A stretch of 64,000 nt of DNA from Lentisphaera marina (lineage in GTDB: Bacteria > Verrucomicrobiota > Lentisphaeria > Lentisphaerales > Lentisphaeraceae). Below are positions 46,308 through 57,262 of this stretch, piece after piece (the first letter of the stretch is position 1; every line of letters starts with the position of its first letter). The translations under genes and the position numbers were made by a program. The notes under the pieces were generated by a model. The model made no database searches and had not been told where the DNA came from. It saw only the letters and a list, made by a program, of their open reading frames with translations. The DNA is taken from positions 1 through 64,000 of the forward strand of contig NZ_JAQZZL010000001.1 of NCBI RefSeq assembly GCF_028745505.1. The letters run 5' to 3'.

Positions 46308-47678
46308 TTATCGTAAAATGAGCTGACTCTCTACTTTTTCGACATCATTTAAATGAGTTTCACGCAATGCTTGAATACCTACTAAGACATCCTTTTTACT
46401 TTCTATCACATTATACTTTTCACCAGGATCTATATTTAAATCATAAAGGTCTGTAGCCTCTCCTTTTTGATTAAAAATGGCTTTGTATTGACCGTAACGC
46501 ACTGCCTGTAGTTTCTCACCATGGTAATAAAACATCTCCTTCCTAGGACTCGCCTTTTTGTACTGTAGCACGCCACTCAGGTCATAACTATCGTGTTTCA
46601 CCTCAGGCATTGCGCCACCACTTAATTTAGAAAAAGTAGCCATCATATCTAGCGTACTTCCTAGATCGTGAATTATTCCAGGCTTCACGTAAGAAGGCCC
46701 CCAAATAACTGTGGGTTCGCGCATGCCACCCTCCCAAGTCGAGCCCTTGCCATCACGCAATGGGCCAGCAATACCACCTTGGGTTTTAAAACTAAGCCAT
46801 GGTCCATTATCAGAAGTAAAGACAACAATAGTCTTTTTCTCGAGTCCTTCTTCTTTTAATGTTTTGATGATTTGCCCAACCGACCAATCCAACTCCTCTA
46901 TAACATCACCATACAGCCCCATGGTGCTAACTCCCTTAAATTTATTGGATCGAAAGAGTGGCACATGTGGCATACTATGAGCGAGATACAGGAAAAAAGG
47001 CTTGTTTTTATTAACGCGAATAAATTGCTGTGATTTTTCGGTGTAAGTCTTTGTCAACAACTCTTGATCGGGCGCACGTTTCAAGATAGTTTCCCCTTGC
47101 ATGAGCGGAACTTCCCAATACTCCGATTTTGGTTCTTCCCAATGCTTCCCTCTATGCCAGGGAAGTGACTTGTCCTTTTTAACTTTATTGATCAATTCCT
47201 TATTCGCATCCATATCATTTGAGTAAGGAATACCATACCAAGAATCAAAACCATGCTTCATCGGCAAAAACTCAGCGTGATGACCCAAATGCCATTTTCC
47301 CACCATGCCCGTCTCGTAACCAGCCGATTTGAACATGTCGGCCAATGTATATTCACTCTGAAGTAAACCCCCTTTCGAATCAGGGAAAAGAACACGACGT
47401 TTATTGGAACACATACCATTGCGTATTGGCAAACGCCCCGTCAAAAGACCTGCACGACTGGGAGTACACACTGGTGCTGCCACATAAAAATTCGTCCATT
47501 TCTGCCCTTCATAAGCCATCCTATCAAGGTGGGGAGTTTTTATCGATGGGTTGCCATTACAACTCATATCTCCATAACCCATGTCATCGGCAAAGATAAT
47601 AATCACATTGGGTTTTTCTGAATTAGCTTTTGCGCACATGGCAAAGAATAGAAATAATATCAGTACGGTATTTTTCAT
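46308..47678 (-). CDS. Secreted sulfatase (arylsulfatase A-like)
   Basis: 456 residues with signal peptide (MKNTVLILFLFFAMCAKA). The metal-binding Asp pair is at 31-32 (ADDMGYGD). The CTPSR motif at 71-75 holds the Cys that is converted to formylglycine, followed by GLLTGRLPIRNGM; also GKWHLG and FTSDNGPW. It removes sulfate esters, most likely from marine polysaccharides. AGAGGA precedes the ATG. The released sulfate would feed general sulfur metabolism, but no direct link to cysDN is shown. Confidence 0.93.
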   Translation of the reverse strand: MKNTVLILFLFFAMCAKANSEKPNVIIIFADDMGYGDMSCNGNPSIKTPHLDRMAYEGQKWTNFYVAAPVCTPSRAGLLTGRLPIRNGMCSNKRRVLFPDSKGGLLQSEYTLADMFKSAGYETGMVGKWHLGHHAEFLPMKHGFDSWYGIPYSNDMDANKELINKVKKDKSLPWHRGKHWEEPKSEYWEVPLMQGETILKRAPDQELLTKTYTEKSQQFIRVNKNKPFFLYLAHSMPHVPLFRSNKFKGVSTMGLYGDVIEELDWSVGQIIKTLKEEGLEKKTIVVFTSDNGPWLSFKTQGGIAGPLRDGKGSTWEGGMREPTVIWGPSYVKPGIIHDLGSTLDMMATFSKLSGGAMPEVKHDSYDLSGVLQYKKASPRKEMFYYHGEKLQAVRYGQYKAIFNQKGEATDLYDLNIDPGEKYNVIESKKDVLVGIQALRETHLNDVEKVESQLILR

Positions 47679-47909
47679 TGATGTCCTCTTAATTTTTATG
47701 TTAATAATTTTTCATGAAAATATTACACCTCTGTCCCGCAGAAGTTACAGCCGGTAAATAAATAAAAAAACAATCCTTCATTAATGATTAAGAAAAAAAT
47801 TATCCGCATTAGGCTTAATGCTTCAGTTTCCACAAATGAGGCTAAGTCCTAATCCTTGTAAAGTGTCATCGAGAAAACAGATTATAAAAAAAATATTTGT
47901 GAGGAAAGA
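47679..47909. other. Divergent intergenic region between sulfatase and disrupted hydrolase
   Basis: AT-rich, with no gene. It must hold promoters for the sulfatase (leftward) and the alpha/beta hydrolase (rightward). No operator-like palindrome stood out. Confidence 0.5.
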
Positions 47910-47931
47910 TGCGTTTATTACTAAGTTTATT
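47910..47931 (+). pseudogene. 5' fragment of the alpha/beta hydrolase gene, before the IS
   Basis: GAGGAAAG, then ATG 47910 and the codons for MRLLLSLL run into the IS at 47932. Joining these bases to the far side of the IS, with one TATT removed, restores MRLLLSLLFISIFTHAGKQ, a clean signal peptide in frame with the downstream ORF. The real start and ribosome-binding site of the hydrolase therefore lie here. Confidence 0.85.
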
Positions 47932-49265
47932 GAGCCTTTTGCAAAAGTCATAAAACAAGCTGAATAAAAGTAGAAACATGTTATCTCAATAGTTACCAAA
48001 ACAAAAAGAGAAAAAACATGAATCTACCCGGCTTATGGGATACCATAGAAAAGTATTTATTTCCAGGCTTAGAAGAACTTTTAGGCGGAGAATTAACTAA
48101 GAAAGAGAAAGAGTTTGTTCGCATCTGCACAATAACTGAGCTTGATCAGTTCAGCCATGAATTTGAATGGTGTGGATTTGGGCGACCTCCGAAAGATCAT
48201 TTTAATATAGTGAAAGCTTACATAGCCAAATCCGTTTATAACTTCGATACAACAAGATCTTTTATAGACTTTCTCAAATCAAGTACAAAGATACGTCGTT
48301 TATGTGGTTGGGAATTTGCAAAACAGCTTCCTCATGAAAGTACTTTTTCTAGAGTATTTGCAGAAATCACCGCCTCTCAGCTCTGCCAAAGAATCCATGA
48401 ATTCTTAGTGGTAAAACATTGTGGAGACACCTTAGTACCGCACATTAGTAGAGATTCTTCAGCAATTGAAGCTAGAGAAAAAGTCATGTCTGAACCAGGG
48501 GCTGAGCCTAAAGCCCCTAAGAAACGAGGGCGGCCTAAAAAAGGTGAGATCCGAATTAAAGAAAAAACCGTAGTGGAAAAGCAGGTCGACCGGTCACTTG
48601 AAGAAAACTTAAAAGAGCTCCCAACGCACTGTAATAAAGGGACAAAGAAAAACAGTAATGGTTATAAAGTTTCATGGAAAGGCTACAAGCTTCACTTAGA
48701 TTGTATTGATGGAGATATACCAGTCGCAGGCCTATTGAGTTCAGCGTCTTTACACGACAGCCAAGCGGCAATCCCTTTAGCACAGATTAGCGCACAACGC
48801 ATAACTAATTTATATGATTTAATGGATGCAGCCTATGATTCACCTTCTATCCATAAATTCAGCCATCTTTTAGGACATAAATCTATTATTGATCACAATC
48901 CTAGAAAAACTGGGGAGAAAAAGATTTTTGACCCGCCTGAAAAAGAACGGTACAAACAGCGGTCATCTGTTGAAAGAGTCTTTTCGAACTTAAAAGACAA
49001 CTATGGTGGTAGGATGATCAGAGTACGAGGACATGCAAAAGTCATGACTCATCTAATGTTTGGCATTATTGCAATAACAGCAAACCAACTCTTCAAGACT
49101 ATTTAGCAACTAACATAAAACTATACGTCATGATCAACTTGCGTCCATTTTTGGCTTGTTTATACTCACATGTATCCAATTTCGAGATACATGTGAGCGA
49201 GATCTTAAGATTTATCCTGGATGAACTTTTTAATCACTCTAATTCAGGACTTTTGCAAAAGGATC
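47932..49265 (+). mobile_element. 1,334-bp insertion sequence, copy 1 (IS4/IS5 superfamily), TATT duplication
   Basis: The ends are GAGCCTTTTGCAAAAGTC and the inverse GACTTTTGCAAAAGGATC, 17 of 18 matching. It is flanked by TATT (47928-47931 and 49266-49269), and removing one copy restores the interrupted hydrolase reading frame, which confirms borders and a 4-bp duplication. One transposase gene is inside, and a 12-bp hairpin (CTCACATGTATC/GATACATGTGAG, 49165-49197) lies near the right end. Identical to the element at 62581-63914 as far as I compared. Confidence 0.9.
48018..49106 (+). CDS. IS transposase, DDE_Tnp_1 type, copy 1
   Basis: 362 residues. Catalytic candidates are the Asp in PHISRDSSAIEA, the Asp in LMDAAYDSPSI and the Glu in RSSVERVFSNLKDNYGGR, the D-D-E layout of IS4/IS5-superfamily enzymes. 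Between the first two lies a basic AT-hook-like KKRGRPKKG (about 165-173), probably a DNA-binding insert. The frame is intact and identical to the copy at 62667-63755, so the element is recent and likely active. Confidence 0.92.
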   Translation: MNLPGLWDTIEKYLFPGLEELLGGELTKKEKEFVRICTITELDQFSHEFEWCGFGRPPKDHFNIVKAYIAKSVYNFDTTRSFIDFLKSSTKIRRLCGWEFAKQLPHESTFSRVFAEITASQLCQRIHEFLVVKHCGDTLVPHISRDSSAIEAREKVMSEPGAEPKAPKKRGRPKKGEIRIKEKTVVEKQVDRSLEENLKELPTHCNKGTKKNSNGYKVSWKGYKLHLDCIDGDIPVAGLLSSASLHDSQAAIPLAQISAQRITNLYDLMDAAYDSPSIHKFSHLLGHKSIIDHNPRKTGEKKIFDPPEKERYKQRSSVERVFSNLKDNYGGRMIRVRGHAKVMTHLMFGIIAITANQLFKTI

Positions 49266-50629
49266 TATTATTTATTTCAATTTTTACACATGCAGGGAAA
49301 CAAGCAAGTGACTCGCTTTTCCCCTTTGAAAAGATCAAATCAGAGCTGAGTCCTCGGGACCAGAACTACATTAAAAAGCTCCCTAAGTACGTCATCTATG
49401 ACTGGGTACAAGTTCCAGAAAACCACCTAGATCCACAGGGAAGAAAAATTAAAGTTTTTTATGAGTACAGACTTCCTGAAAATCTAGATAAAACGCTTCG
49501 CCCCATATGCTTTTTTTATGGAGGTCCTGGACTAGATCCACGCTCATCAACCCCTGCTTTAATACCCATTATCAAAGACCATGGCGTCATTATTATTCAT
49601 CAACGCGGCACAGGTCTCTCCTCTCCATTGCCACAAATAAGATCTGGAACAGATGTTCTACGCCTAAAAAACTACCTCAGCCGAGCGATTGTTGAGGATG
49701 CTGAGATCATTCGAAAAAAAATATTCTCGACAAAAAAATGGATTGTAACTGGCCAGAGCTTCGGATCCCTCATTATCCAACGATACATCACCATGTATCC
49801 CGAATCACTTTATTCAGCCCATGCCCATGGCTTTGCTGCCACCTCCATGCCAACACCCTTTGCGGAATCGCGCATTCTCAAGCATAAAGATGTCTTAAAA
49901 GCATATTTAAAAAAATTCCCTAAAGATAAAAAGCGCCTCGAACTCATCGCACAAAAATGCCAAGAAATTTCGTTTTCCCCAAAAGGCGAGCCAGACATTA
50001 CTATCCAAGGTCGTCACACTTTCTCATTTATTGGCATGGTTTTTCTTTCCTCCCCAACTTACTGGAAAGATTTATCAAATATACTGACAATGATTTGTCC
50101 TGAAAACTCCGTTGATGTTCACAAATTACGCTTAGTTATTAACAACTTTTACTTTAACAAAAGTTTTATTTACTTAGGCAAAGAACAAGATGCACTCAAT
50201 GTTGTATTCAACCGTCATGAAGCCTATGTGACAAACCCCAAACAATCACTGAGCCTATATTATCAGGCCACTCTTAATAAACTCAAAAAAAGTGGGATTA
50301 ACACAGATTCTTGGCCTCTAGGAGAAGAAGCTCTAATGCATTTCTGTATTGATTCACCCATTCATAATTTAGCTGACAATACCGACCTCGGTCCTGCCGA
50401 CCCCTTGCTACCAAAAGACATAGCTGACAGTCTACACAAAAACAAACAGCTTAAACTCTTTCTGTATGCCGGCAAAATTGATAGTATCGCGCCACCTGAA
50501 ATCTTTTCCGAGCTCAAGCAACAATGTGGTGATCAGATGATTTTCACCATACTTCCAGGCGGACATGACTCATTCTTAAGTACACAGTTTTGGAAAGATG
50601 TCTTCATTGATACCGAAACCAAGCAATAA
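49130..50629 (+). pseudogene. Alpha/beta hydrolase (S33 peptidase-like), 5' end disrupted by IS
   Basis: Proline-iminopeptidase-like fold: FFYGGPG (oxyanion region), VTGQSFGSLI (nucleophile Ser), FLYAGKIDSIAPP (acid region) and LPGGHDSFLS (His). All catalytic parts are intact. Native coding resumes at about 49266; the 45 codons before that are IS sequence. The native protein had a signal peptide whose first eight codons lie at 47910-47931. The present ORF could only give an unexported protein with a foreign N-terminus, if it is translated at all. Confidence 0.82.
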
Positions 50630-51121
50630 ATCTAAGTATACAATAATGGCTGCTGTTGCCCTAGGATTTGGCGCTAAAAACATTAATTATGATGGCACTG
50701 AATACTCCGAGTAAGCCCATCTCTATTCTCACAAATGAGCAACCAACTCTATAATTCCGAGTAAATCCTCGCTAAATACCCTAGTGGAGCTATACTGACA
50801 AACACTTCGACCACTGTGGCAGCCATGATGTACTGCCCTAAAACAAATCAATATGATGAAAAAGATGGTCTCTGTAAATACTCAGTACCACTCTTTAATT
50901 ACGTATCCAGTCATCTAACAGTCTTACTTATGCACTAAGTCTTTAAGTTCTGAAGTACTTGATCAAGCAAAAATTCACTCCTCCCTCATTTGTCTAGTTT
51001 CCACTACATGGAACTCGAAATGACTGTCACAGACTCAGTCACCTACAAGCAGGCACTCGTCTCGCGAACAATTTGTTCATGAAGTCCCATTTATCAATCT
51101 GTTTAACAAGAAGGAAACTCC
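50630..51121. other. 492-bp gap with decayed coding scraps
   Basis: Short frames of protein-like composition are present, such as 22 codons from 50647 (MAAVALGFGAKNIN...) and 37 codons near 50826 (MMYCPKTNQYDEKDG...). None has a ribosome-binding site or a recognisable family. I read it as remnants of one or more lost genes; the last 40 bp hold the leader of the next gene (AGAAGGAAACTCC). Confidence 0.45.
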
Positions 51122-52282
51122 ATGAATAATTCAAGCATCGGTGTCATTGGCATTTCGAAAAAAGAAGATGAACGTCGTGTCCCTATTCACCCAGAACATT
51201 TACAACGCCTTCCTAAAGAAATATGTCAGCAACTCATTTTCGAAGAGGGTTACGGCGAACCTTTTGGTATTTCTGATGAAGAACTAGCCGTTCAGTCGGG
51301 AGGTGTTGCTTCACGCCATACTTTATTGGCCGAACTTGGCAGAGTTATCATTGCAAAGCCAACACTAGAAGATTTGAATGACATTCGTGAGGGGGGCACC
51401 CTCTGGGGCTATGTGCATTGTGTCCAACAAAAAGATATTACTCAAGCCGCTCTAGATCGACGATTAACTCTCATCGCTTTTGAATCAATGTTCGTGTGGG
51501 ACCCTACAGGTCGCGCCGGCAGACACACTTTTTATAAAAATAATGAAATGGCTGGTTACTGCGCAGTCTTACATGCCTTGCAGCTCAAGGGGATTGATGG
51601 ACACTATGGCAATCAACGAAAAACAATCATCCTAAGTTTTGGTGCCGTAAGTCGTGGAGCTATTTATGCACTAAAAGCTCATGGTTTCAGGGATATCACT
51701 ATCTGCGTTCAGCGCCCAGATCACGAAGTTCGTGAAGAAGTTCTGGATTGCCATTATGTACGCCTACGTACAGGCGATAAAGATGAAGCACGTATGATAG
51801 TTGTCGAACACGATGGAAGTGAGCGCCCATTAGCACAACTAATTAGTGAATCGGACATCATTATCAATGGAACTTTTCAAGACCCCACTAATCCACGCGA
51901 TTTTGTTATAGAAGACGAACAGGCGTGCCTTAAACCAGGAACGCTCATCATAGACGTTAGTTGTGATGAGGGCATGGGCTTCTTTTTTGCCAAACCAACG
52001 ACTTTCAAACAACCTACCTTTAAATATAAAAGCATCGATTATTACGCAGTAGATCATACCCCCAGCTATCTTTGGGAAAGCGCCTCTCGCTCAATATCAG
52101 CTGCGCTTATTGTCCACTTACCCACAGTTATGGCCGGGCGTGAACAATGGATGAAAAACGAAACGATTCGAAAAGCTATCAATATTGATGAGGGAGTCAT
52201 TAAAGACCCCGCTATCCTTTCGTTTCAAAATCGTTCACCTCACTATCCACACGCGCCCATTACGCCCATAGTTAACTGTTAA
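51122..52282 (+). CDS. AlaDH/PNT-family dehydrogenase, N5-(carboxyethyl)ornithine synthase-like
   Basis: 386 residues, strong ribosome-binding site (AGAAGGA). The N-terminus IGVIGISKKEDERRVPIHP is typical of the alanine dehydrogenase/transhydrogenase/saccharopine dehydrogenase group. The central EMAGYCAVLHALQLKG and the Rossmann region TIILSFGAVSRGAIYAL resemble N5-(carboxyethyl)ornithine synthase more than alanine dehydrogenase. Exact substrate (opine, lysine or alanine type) is not fixed by sequence. Monocistronic. Confidence 0.75.
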   Translation: MNNSSIGVIGISKKEDERRVPIHPEHLQRLPKEICQQLIFEEGYGEPFGISDEELAVQSGGVASRHTLLAELGRVIIAKPTLEDLNDIREGGTLWGYVHCVQQKDITQAALDRRLTLIAFESMFVWDPTGRAGRHTFYKNNEMAGYCAVLHALQLKGIDGHYGNQRKTIILSFGAVSRGAIYALKAHGFRDITICVQRPDHEVREEVLDCHYVRLRTGDKDEARMIVVEHDGSERPLAQLISESDIIINGTFQDPTNPRDFVIEDEQACLKPGTLIIDVSCDEGMGFFFAKPTTFKQPTFKYKSIDYYAVDHTPSYLWESASRSISAALIVHLPTVMAGREQWMKNETIRKAINIDEGVIKDPAILSFQNRSPHYPHAPITPIVNC

Positions 52283-52395
52283 AACATTTATGAAAATTAA
52301 AAACTCACTTGCTATCGGCCTCCAGAGGCAAAAGCCTAGGCAGACAGTACAAAAAACATTGAGCACCTAAGGTATTAATAAATTATTCTTGACAA

Positions 52396-53844
52396 TTAAC
52401 CCAAGATATCTTTTACAACATGGCCGTGAACATCCGTGAGACGGAAGGCGCGACCTTGATACTTATACGTCAATTTTTCATGATCGATGCCTAATTGGTG
52501 CAACATAGTCGCATGGAAGTCGTGCACGTGTACGCCACCATCCACAACATTATAACCAAACTCATCTGTCTGACCATGTGTAATCCCCGGCTTAATACCG
52601 CCACCGGCCATCCAATAAGTAAAGCAACGCGGGTGATGATCTCGCCCATACTCAGTTTCAGTCAATTTACCCTGACAATATGTTGTACGTCCAAACTCAC
52701 CACCCCAGACAACTAAGGTATCATCGAGCATGCCGCGTTGCTTGAGATCACTCACTAAAGCAGCTGAAGCTTGGTCCACATCCATACATTGTTTTGGCAG
52801 TGCGTTGGGCATATTGTTATGTTGATCCCAACCACGATGATACAGCTGAATAAAACGCACACCACGTTCTGCTTGGCGACGAGCTAAAATACAATTGGCC
52901 GCAAAAGTCCCAGGCTTTTTAGAATCTTCACCATAAAGCTCAAACGTACTCTTGGGCTCATCTTCAAAAGAAAGCGCTTCTGGCACTGACATTTGCATGC
53001 GGTAGGCCATTTCATACTGCTCTATTCGAGTTTGAGTTTCAGCATCAAAATGCTGATCCATTGCTACATTATTCAAACCCTTCAGAGTATCCAGCATGTG
53101 ACGACGTCCTTGGCGTGTTTCTCCTTTGGGGTTACTTAAATAAAGTACGGGATTTTCTCCAGCTCTAAATTGAACCCCTTGATGAACTGAAGGCAAAAAA
53201 CCATTACCCCAAAGCTTGGTATAAATTGGCTGTCCGCCAGGACGACCTGAACCTTGCGAAATGAGCACAGAAAAATCTGGTAAATTCTTATTCGCAGAGC
53301 CCAAGCCATAACTTAACCATGAACCAAAGCTAGGGCGTCCAGGAATCTGATGACCCGTTTGAAAAAAGGTGATCGCTGGATCGTGATTAATCGCTTCTGT
53401 ATACATACTTTTCACAAAACAAAGGTCATCGACAATTTTTGCTGTGTGTGGCATCAAATCACTAACCCAAGCACCACTTTTACCGTGTTGTTTGAAATCC
53501 CATTTGTGGCCGGCAATTGGAAAGCTTGCTTGACCTGAGCTCATACCAGTCAGACGCTGCTGAGATTTAATAAATCCACCTTCTTTACCTTCGCGAATAA
53601 AGAGTTCTTTACCATGATGTTCACGCAAGAGTGGCTTATGATCAAAGAGGTCGTGCTGTGATGGCCCACCACTCATAAATAAGAAGATGATCCGCTTGGC
53701 TTTTGGGGCGAAATGAGTTCCTTGAATTTGTTCGGCAAAAGCCTGAGGACTCAACATTGAGCTCAGTGCCACCGAACCTAAACCTGCCGCACTGGATTTG
53801 AGAAAACTACGACGATTAATTGGCTGTGCATAATGATTATTCAT
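52396..53844 (-). CDS. DUF1501 protein with twin-arginine signal
   Basis: 482 residues from ATG 53844, preceded by AAGGAG; a longer in-frame start at 53877 overlaps the upstream gene. Tat signal [22 protein letters not shown]. The sulfatase-like DUF1501 core is [65 protein letters not shown]1501 proteins are exported and almost always paired with a PSCyt1/DUF1549/DUF1553 protein, as here. Function is unknown, thought to be an exo-enzyme pair. Confidence 0.9.
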   Translation of the reverse strand: MNNHYAQPINRRSFLKSSAAGLGSVALSSMLSPQAFAEQIQGTHFAPKAKRIIFLFMSGGPSQHDLFDHKPLLREHHGKELFIREGKEGGFIKSQQRLTGMSSGQASFPIAGHKWDFKQHGKSGAWVSDLMPHTAKIVDDLCFVKSMYTEAINHDPAITFFQTGHQIPGRPSFGSWLSYGLGSANKNLPDFSVLISQGSGRPGGQPIYTKLWGNGFLPSVHQGVQFRAGENPVLYLSNPKGETRQGRRHMLDTLKGLNNVAMDQHFDAETQTRIEQYEMAYRMQMSVPEALSFEDEPKSTFELYGEDSKKPGTFAANCILARRQAERGVRFIQLYHRGWDQHNNMPNALPKQCMDVDQASAALVSDLKQRGMLDDTLVVWGGEFGRTTYCQGKLTETEYGRDHHPRCFTYWMAGGGIKPGITHGQTDEFGYNVVDGGVHVHDFHATMLHQLGIDHEKLTYKYQGRAFRLTDVHGHVVKDILG

Positions 53845-53854
53845 ATTTTTCTCC

Positions 53855-56596
53855 TTAGTTACGCGTAATGACTTCATCTAAATTTAAAATGATTTGGGCT
53901 ACAGACATGTAGGACGCGAGTTCAACGCGGTCCAATGACTCAAGTTGCTTAGAGTCGCCTACCTGCAAAACGGTTTTTGCTTGCTCAGGCTGAGCGGAGT
54001 ACAAGTTCTGGCGATACTCAAATTCTTTTTTCAAAAGTTCAATTTCTACTTTCTTTGCTTGGCGTGATGTAGCTAAGCGCCATGCGTAGTGTAATCGTTC
54101 CTCTATGTTTGCGCCGCCCTCTTGCATCATGCGCTGAGCTAAAACTCTTGCCGCTTCAACATACTGAACGTCATTAAGAGTCACAAGAGCCTGCAATGGA
54201 GTGTTTGTAGGATTCCTTCTCGCCGCACAAGTTATGCGATCCATGGCATCAAAAACTATGCTTGAAGGGTGTGGTACAGTTCTCCTCCAAAAAGTATACA
54301 TAGTCTTTCTATACAAACCTTCACCCTTACTTTGCTTAAAGCTCATTGAGTTACTTTTCTCCTTCCACAAACCTGCTGGTTGATAAGGATAGACAGGGGC
54401 TCCACCTTGCTTATCTACTAGTAATCCACTGATGGCTAAAGCATTATCACGTATGAATTCAGCATCTAATCTTCTTCGACTTCCATAACTTAAATATTTA
54501 TTCTCGCCGTCTACTTTCACTTTCTGTGGATCTTGAACACTTGACTGACGGTATGTGGCACTCATCAGCATTTGTTTAAGCGAAGCTTTTAAGTCCCAGC
54601 CATTCTCTACAAAATCTACTGCTAGATAGTCTAACAAATCTTGATTACTCGGCAAGTCACCCTGTAAGCCAAAATCCTCCGCTGTTTTAACGATGCCCTT
54701 TCCAAATAATAACTGCCAGTAACGATTGATCGTCACCCTTGCTGTGAGTGGGTTGCGCTTATCTACCAACCATTTTGCTAAGCCTAAACGGTTTTTAGGA
54801 TAAGAGGGATCCATTTCCAAAATACTCTCCGGAACTCCAGGGAAGACTTCCTCACCTTTATTCTCATAGCTTCCGCGTTCTAAAATGTGAGTTTTACGAG
54901 GCTGCTTACGCTCTTTCATCACGAGTGTAGTGGGCAGCAGCTTATCAATTTTCTGTAAGTCTAAAAGCGCTTTATTTTGCTTTTGCAAAAGAACTGCAAA
55001 TTCTTTAGACAGAGGTTTTAAGACAAATAATTCTTCACTTTTCTGAATTTGATTGGCGGCAATTAGATCATCTTTTTCGTCAAAGTATTCTAGCTGTGCT
55101 TCATTCAAATAATTAAAATGTTTTTTTACTGTCGTCAGTTCAACACCTTCTAAATCGAAAGCTTTTTCAAACTCGAATTCAATAAAGGGGTAATTCCCTC
55201 GAACTCGAATTTCTTTCTCATTTCCAACCTTGAGTAAATTATCAAATTTCTGTGATTTATTTGCAGAACTCATCTTAATTTTCGAACCTGAGTGACCTAA
55301 AAACTTAATCGTATTCAAGATCAACTGAGTGGAGTCGACTCGGTGCAGTCTAACTTTCTTGACTTTGAGTGATGACAAGGGCGTCATATCGACTTTTTTC
55401 AGTTCTTTCTTACACTTTGCGATCTCCGCATTATAAGTGTTCATTTTAGTTTGCTGCTCTTTTGATGGTAGTTTAATAAAGGGCTGTGCTGCACCTTTCC
55501 CTACTTTACCTTTTTCATCAATACTTCTAAAATAAGCCGACATCTCATAAAAACTCTTTTGTGAAAGCGGATCGTATTTGTGATCATGGCATGAAGCGCA
55601 ATCCATACTCATTCCCAAAAATGCTATACCCGTAGTTTTAACTCTTTCACCTGCGTAGAGTAGAAGATATTCTTCATCAATAATTCCACCCTCATTAGAA
55701 ACAGGGTTATTGCGATAAAAACCCGTCGCAACCAATTGCTCTTGGCTAGGGTTTGGAAGTAAGTCTCCCGCCACTTGCTCAGTTATAAACTCATCAAAAG
55801 GCTTATTCTCATTAAAAGCATTAACAACCCAATCTCTCCAAGGCCACATTGTACGAGCACCATCCTCAAATAAACCTCTAGAATCGCCATAACTTGAGAC
55901 ATCAAGCCACTCAACTGCTAGGCGTTCGCCCACTGCCTTATCTGATAAAAAGCGATCTACCAAACGTTCATAGGCCCCTTCTTTTGAATCTGCTAAAAAC
56001 ACATCCACTTCAGCTAAACTTGGAGGAACTCCACGTAAATCTAAAGAGAGTCGGCGTATCAAAGTTTCTTTATCCGCCTCGGGATTCGGGTTCAACTTCA
56101 AATCTTCTAATTGCTTTAAAACATGACGATCGATCTCATTCTTACACCATTCATCATTATCGACTTGAACTGCCTTTTTTTCTGGTGATACGAAAGCCCA
56201 GTGTTTTTCGTATTGAGCTCCCTGAGTAATCCATTTGCGAATTATTTCTTTCTCTTCTTTAGTTAATTGTTTCGCTGAACTATCAATCGGCGGCATCACT
56301 TCATCTTCATCATCTGTAATAATACGCTCCCACACTATACTTTCGTGTGGTTTACCAGGAATGATTGCTGGATCACGACGGCGTTCGCGACCACTCTTCG
56401 TTTTATAGACGCGTTCATGCGTGGCATATTCAAAGGTATGAAGCTGGAGCTTACCTTTAATTTCATTAGCATCTGGCCCGTGACAATGATAACAACGATC
56501 CGCTAATATCGGGCGAACATCTTTATTAAAACTAACTTTGTCTTCTGCTAATAAAGACAAGAATGGCAAACTCAGTAAGCATATAATGTATTTCAT
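53855..56596 (-). CDS. PSCyt1-DUF1549-DUF1553 secreted cytochrome
   Basis: 913 residues with signal peptide ([17 protein letters not shown]). Planctomycete cytochrome C domain with haem motif CYHCH (about 35-39) and MPP motif EVMPP, then DUF1549 containing a second CASCH ([16 protein letters not shown]), then an inserted beta-rich region and DUF1553 at the C-terminus ([28 protein letters not shown]). Partner of the adjacent DUF1501 protein, 10 bp away. Divergent from an ECF sigma/FecR pair, which may control it. Confidence 0.93.
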   Translation of the reverse strand: MKYIICLLSLPFLSLLAEDKVSFNKDVRPILADRCYHCHGPDANEIKGKLQLHTFEYATHERVYKTKSGRERRRDPAIIPGKPHESIVWERIITDDEDEVMPPIDSSAKQLTKEEKEIIRKWITQGAQYEKHWAFVSPEKKAVQVDNDEWCKNEIDRHVLKQLEDLKLNPNPEADKETLIRRLSLDLRGVPPSLAEVDVFLADSKEGAYERLVDRFLSDKAVGERLAVEWLDVSSYGDSRGLFEDGARTMWPWRDWVVNAFNENKPFDEFITEQVAGDLLPNPSQEQLVATGFYRNNPVSNEGGIIDEEYLLLYAGERVKTTGIAFLGMSMDCASCHDHKYDPLSQKSFYEMSAYFRSIDEKGKVGKGAAQPFIKLPSKEQQTKMNTYNAEIAKCKKELKKVDMTPLSSLKVKKVRLHRVDSTQLILNTIKFLGHSGSKIKMSSANKSQKFDNLLKVGNEKEIRVRGNYPFIEFEFEKAFDLEGVELTTVKKHFNYLNEAQLEYFDEKDDLIAANQIQKSEELFVLKPLSKEFAVLLQKQNKALLDLQKIDKLLPTTLVMKERKQPRKTHILERGSYENKGEEVFPGVPESILEMDPSYPKNRLGLAKWLVDKRNPLTARVTINRYWQLLFGKGIVKTAEDFGLQGDLPSNQDLLDYLAVDFVENGWDLKASLKQMLMSATYRQSSVQDPQKVKVDGENKYLSYGSRRRLDAEFIRDNALAISGLLVDKQGGAPVYPYQPAGLWKEKSNSMSFKQSKGEGLYRKTMYTFWRRTVPHPSSIVFDAMDRITCAARRNPTNTPLQALVTLNDVQYVEAARVLAQRMMQEGGANIEERLHYAWRLATSRQAKKVEIELLKKEFEYRQNLYSAQPEQAKTVLQVGDSKQLESLDRVELASYMSVAQIILNLDEVITRN

Positions 56597-56749
56597 AATG
56601 ATCCTTAATTTTTGAATATCTGCTTGTTATTCGTTCAGTTTTTAAAGGATCTGCCTCGAAAACATTTAATTTTTATAATTTTTCTTAAAATTGAGGCATA
56701 TTTAATCATTCGCTTACGATAATATAAGTAAGTAATCAAAAGGTCCGCT

Positions 56750-57262
56750 ATGCATCCCTCTGAAGAATTTATGAACTACTACATAAAGTATGAGCCCAAA
56801 ATACGCTCATATATTCAGCGCCTTGTCTTCGACTCGACCGATGCCGAAGACATTATGCAGAGCACTGCGATGTTATTGTGGAAAAAACATGATCAATTCA
56901 AGGCCGATCAAGCTTTTCTTCCCTGGGCCTACAAGTTTGCCTATAATGAAATACGCAATTATTACCGGAAACACGAGAAATCAAAAAAGCTCCTCCTAGA
57001 TCCCGATTGCATTGACCAACTCGCTGACACCTCCCTAAAAAATAGTTCTCAGCTTGAAGAACTAAAAGCATCCTTAGATGACTGCCTTTACAAGCTCGAC
57101 AACTCGGATCGTCGCCTCATTGAATACCGTTATTGCGAAGATGGCAAAATTAACGACCTTGCCGAAAAACAAAAAACGACTCCCAACGCTCTGAGTAAAG
57201 CTCTTCAAAAAATAAGACAAAAGCTTCATATCTGTGTTCGAAGCAATCAAGAGCACTCATGA
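56750..57262 (+). CDS. ECF RNA polymerase sigma factor
   Basis: 170 residues. Region 2: YIQRLVFDSTDAEDIMQSTAMLLWKKHDQF...WAYKFAYNEIRNYYRK; region 4: LDNSDRRLIEYRYCEDGKINDLAEKQKTTPNALSKALQKIRQKL. It matches the Rhodopirellula/Verrucomicrobium-type ECF group. Coupled by ATGA overlap to a membrane FecR/LamG protein that is probably its anti-sigma or sensor. Divergent from the PSCyt1/DUF1501 operon. Confidence 0.92.
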   Translation: MHPSEEFMNYYIKYEPKIRSYIQRLVFDSTDAEDIMQSTAMLLWKKHDQFKADQAFLPWAYKFAYNEIRNYYRKHEKSKKLLLDPDCIDQLADTSLKNSSQLEELKASLDDCLYKLDNSDRRLIEYRYCEDGKINDLAEKQKTTPNALSKALQKIRQKLHICVRSNQEHS

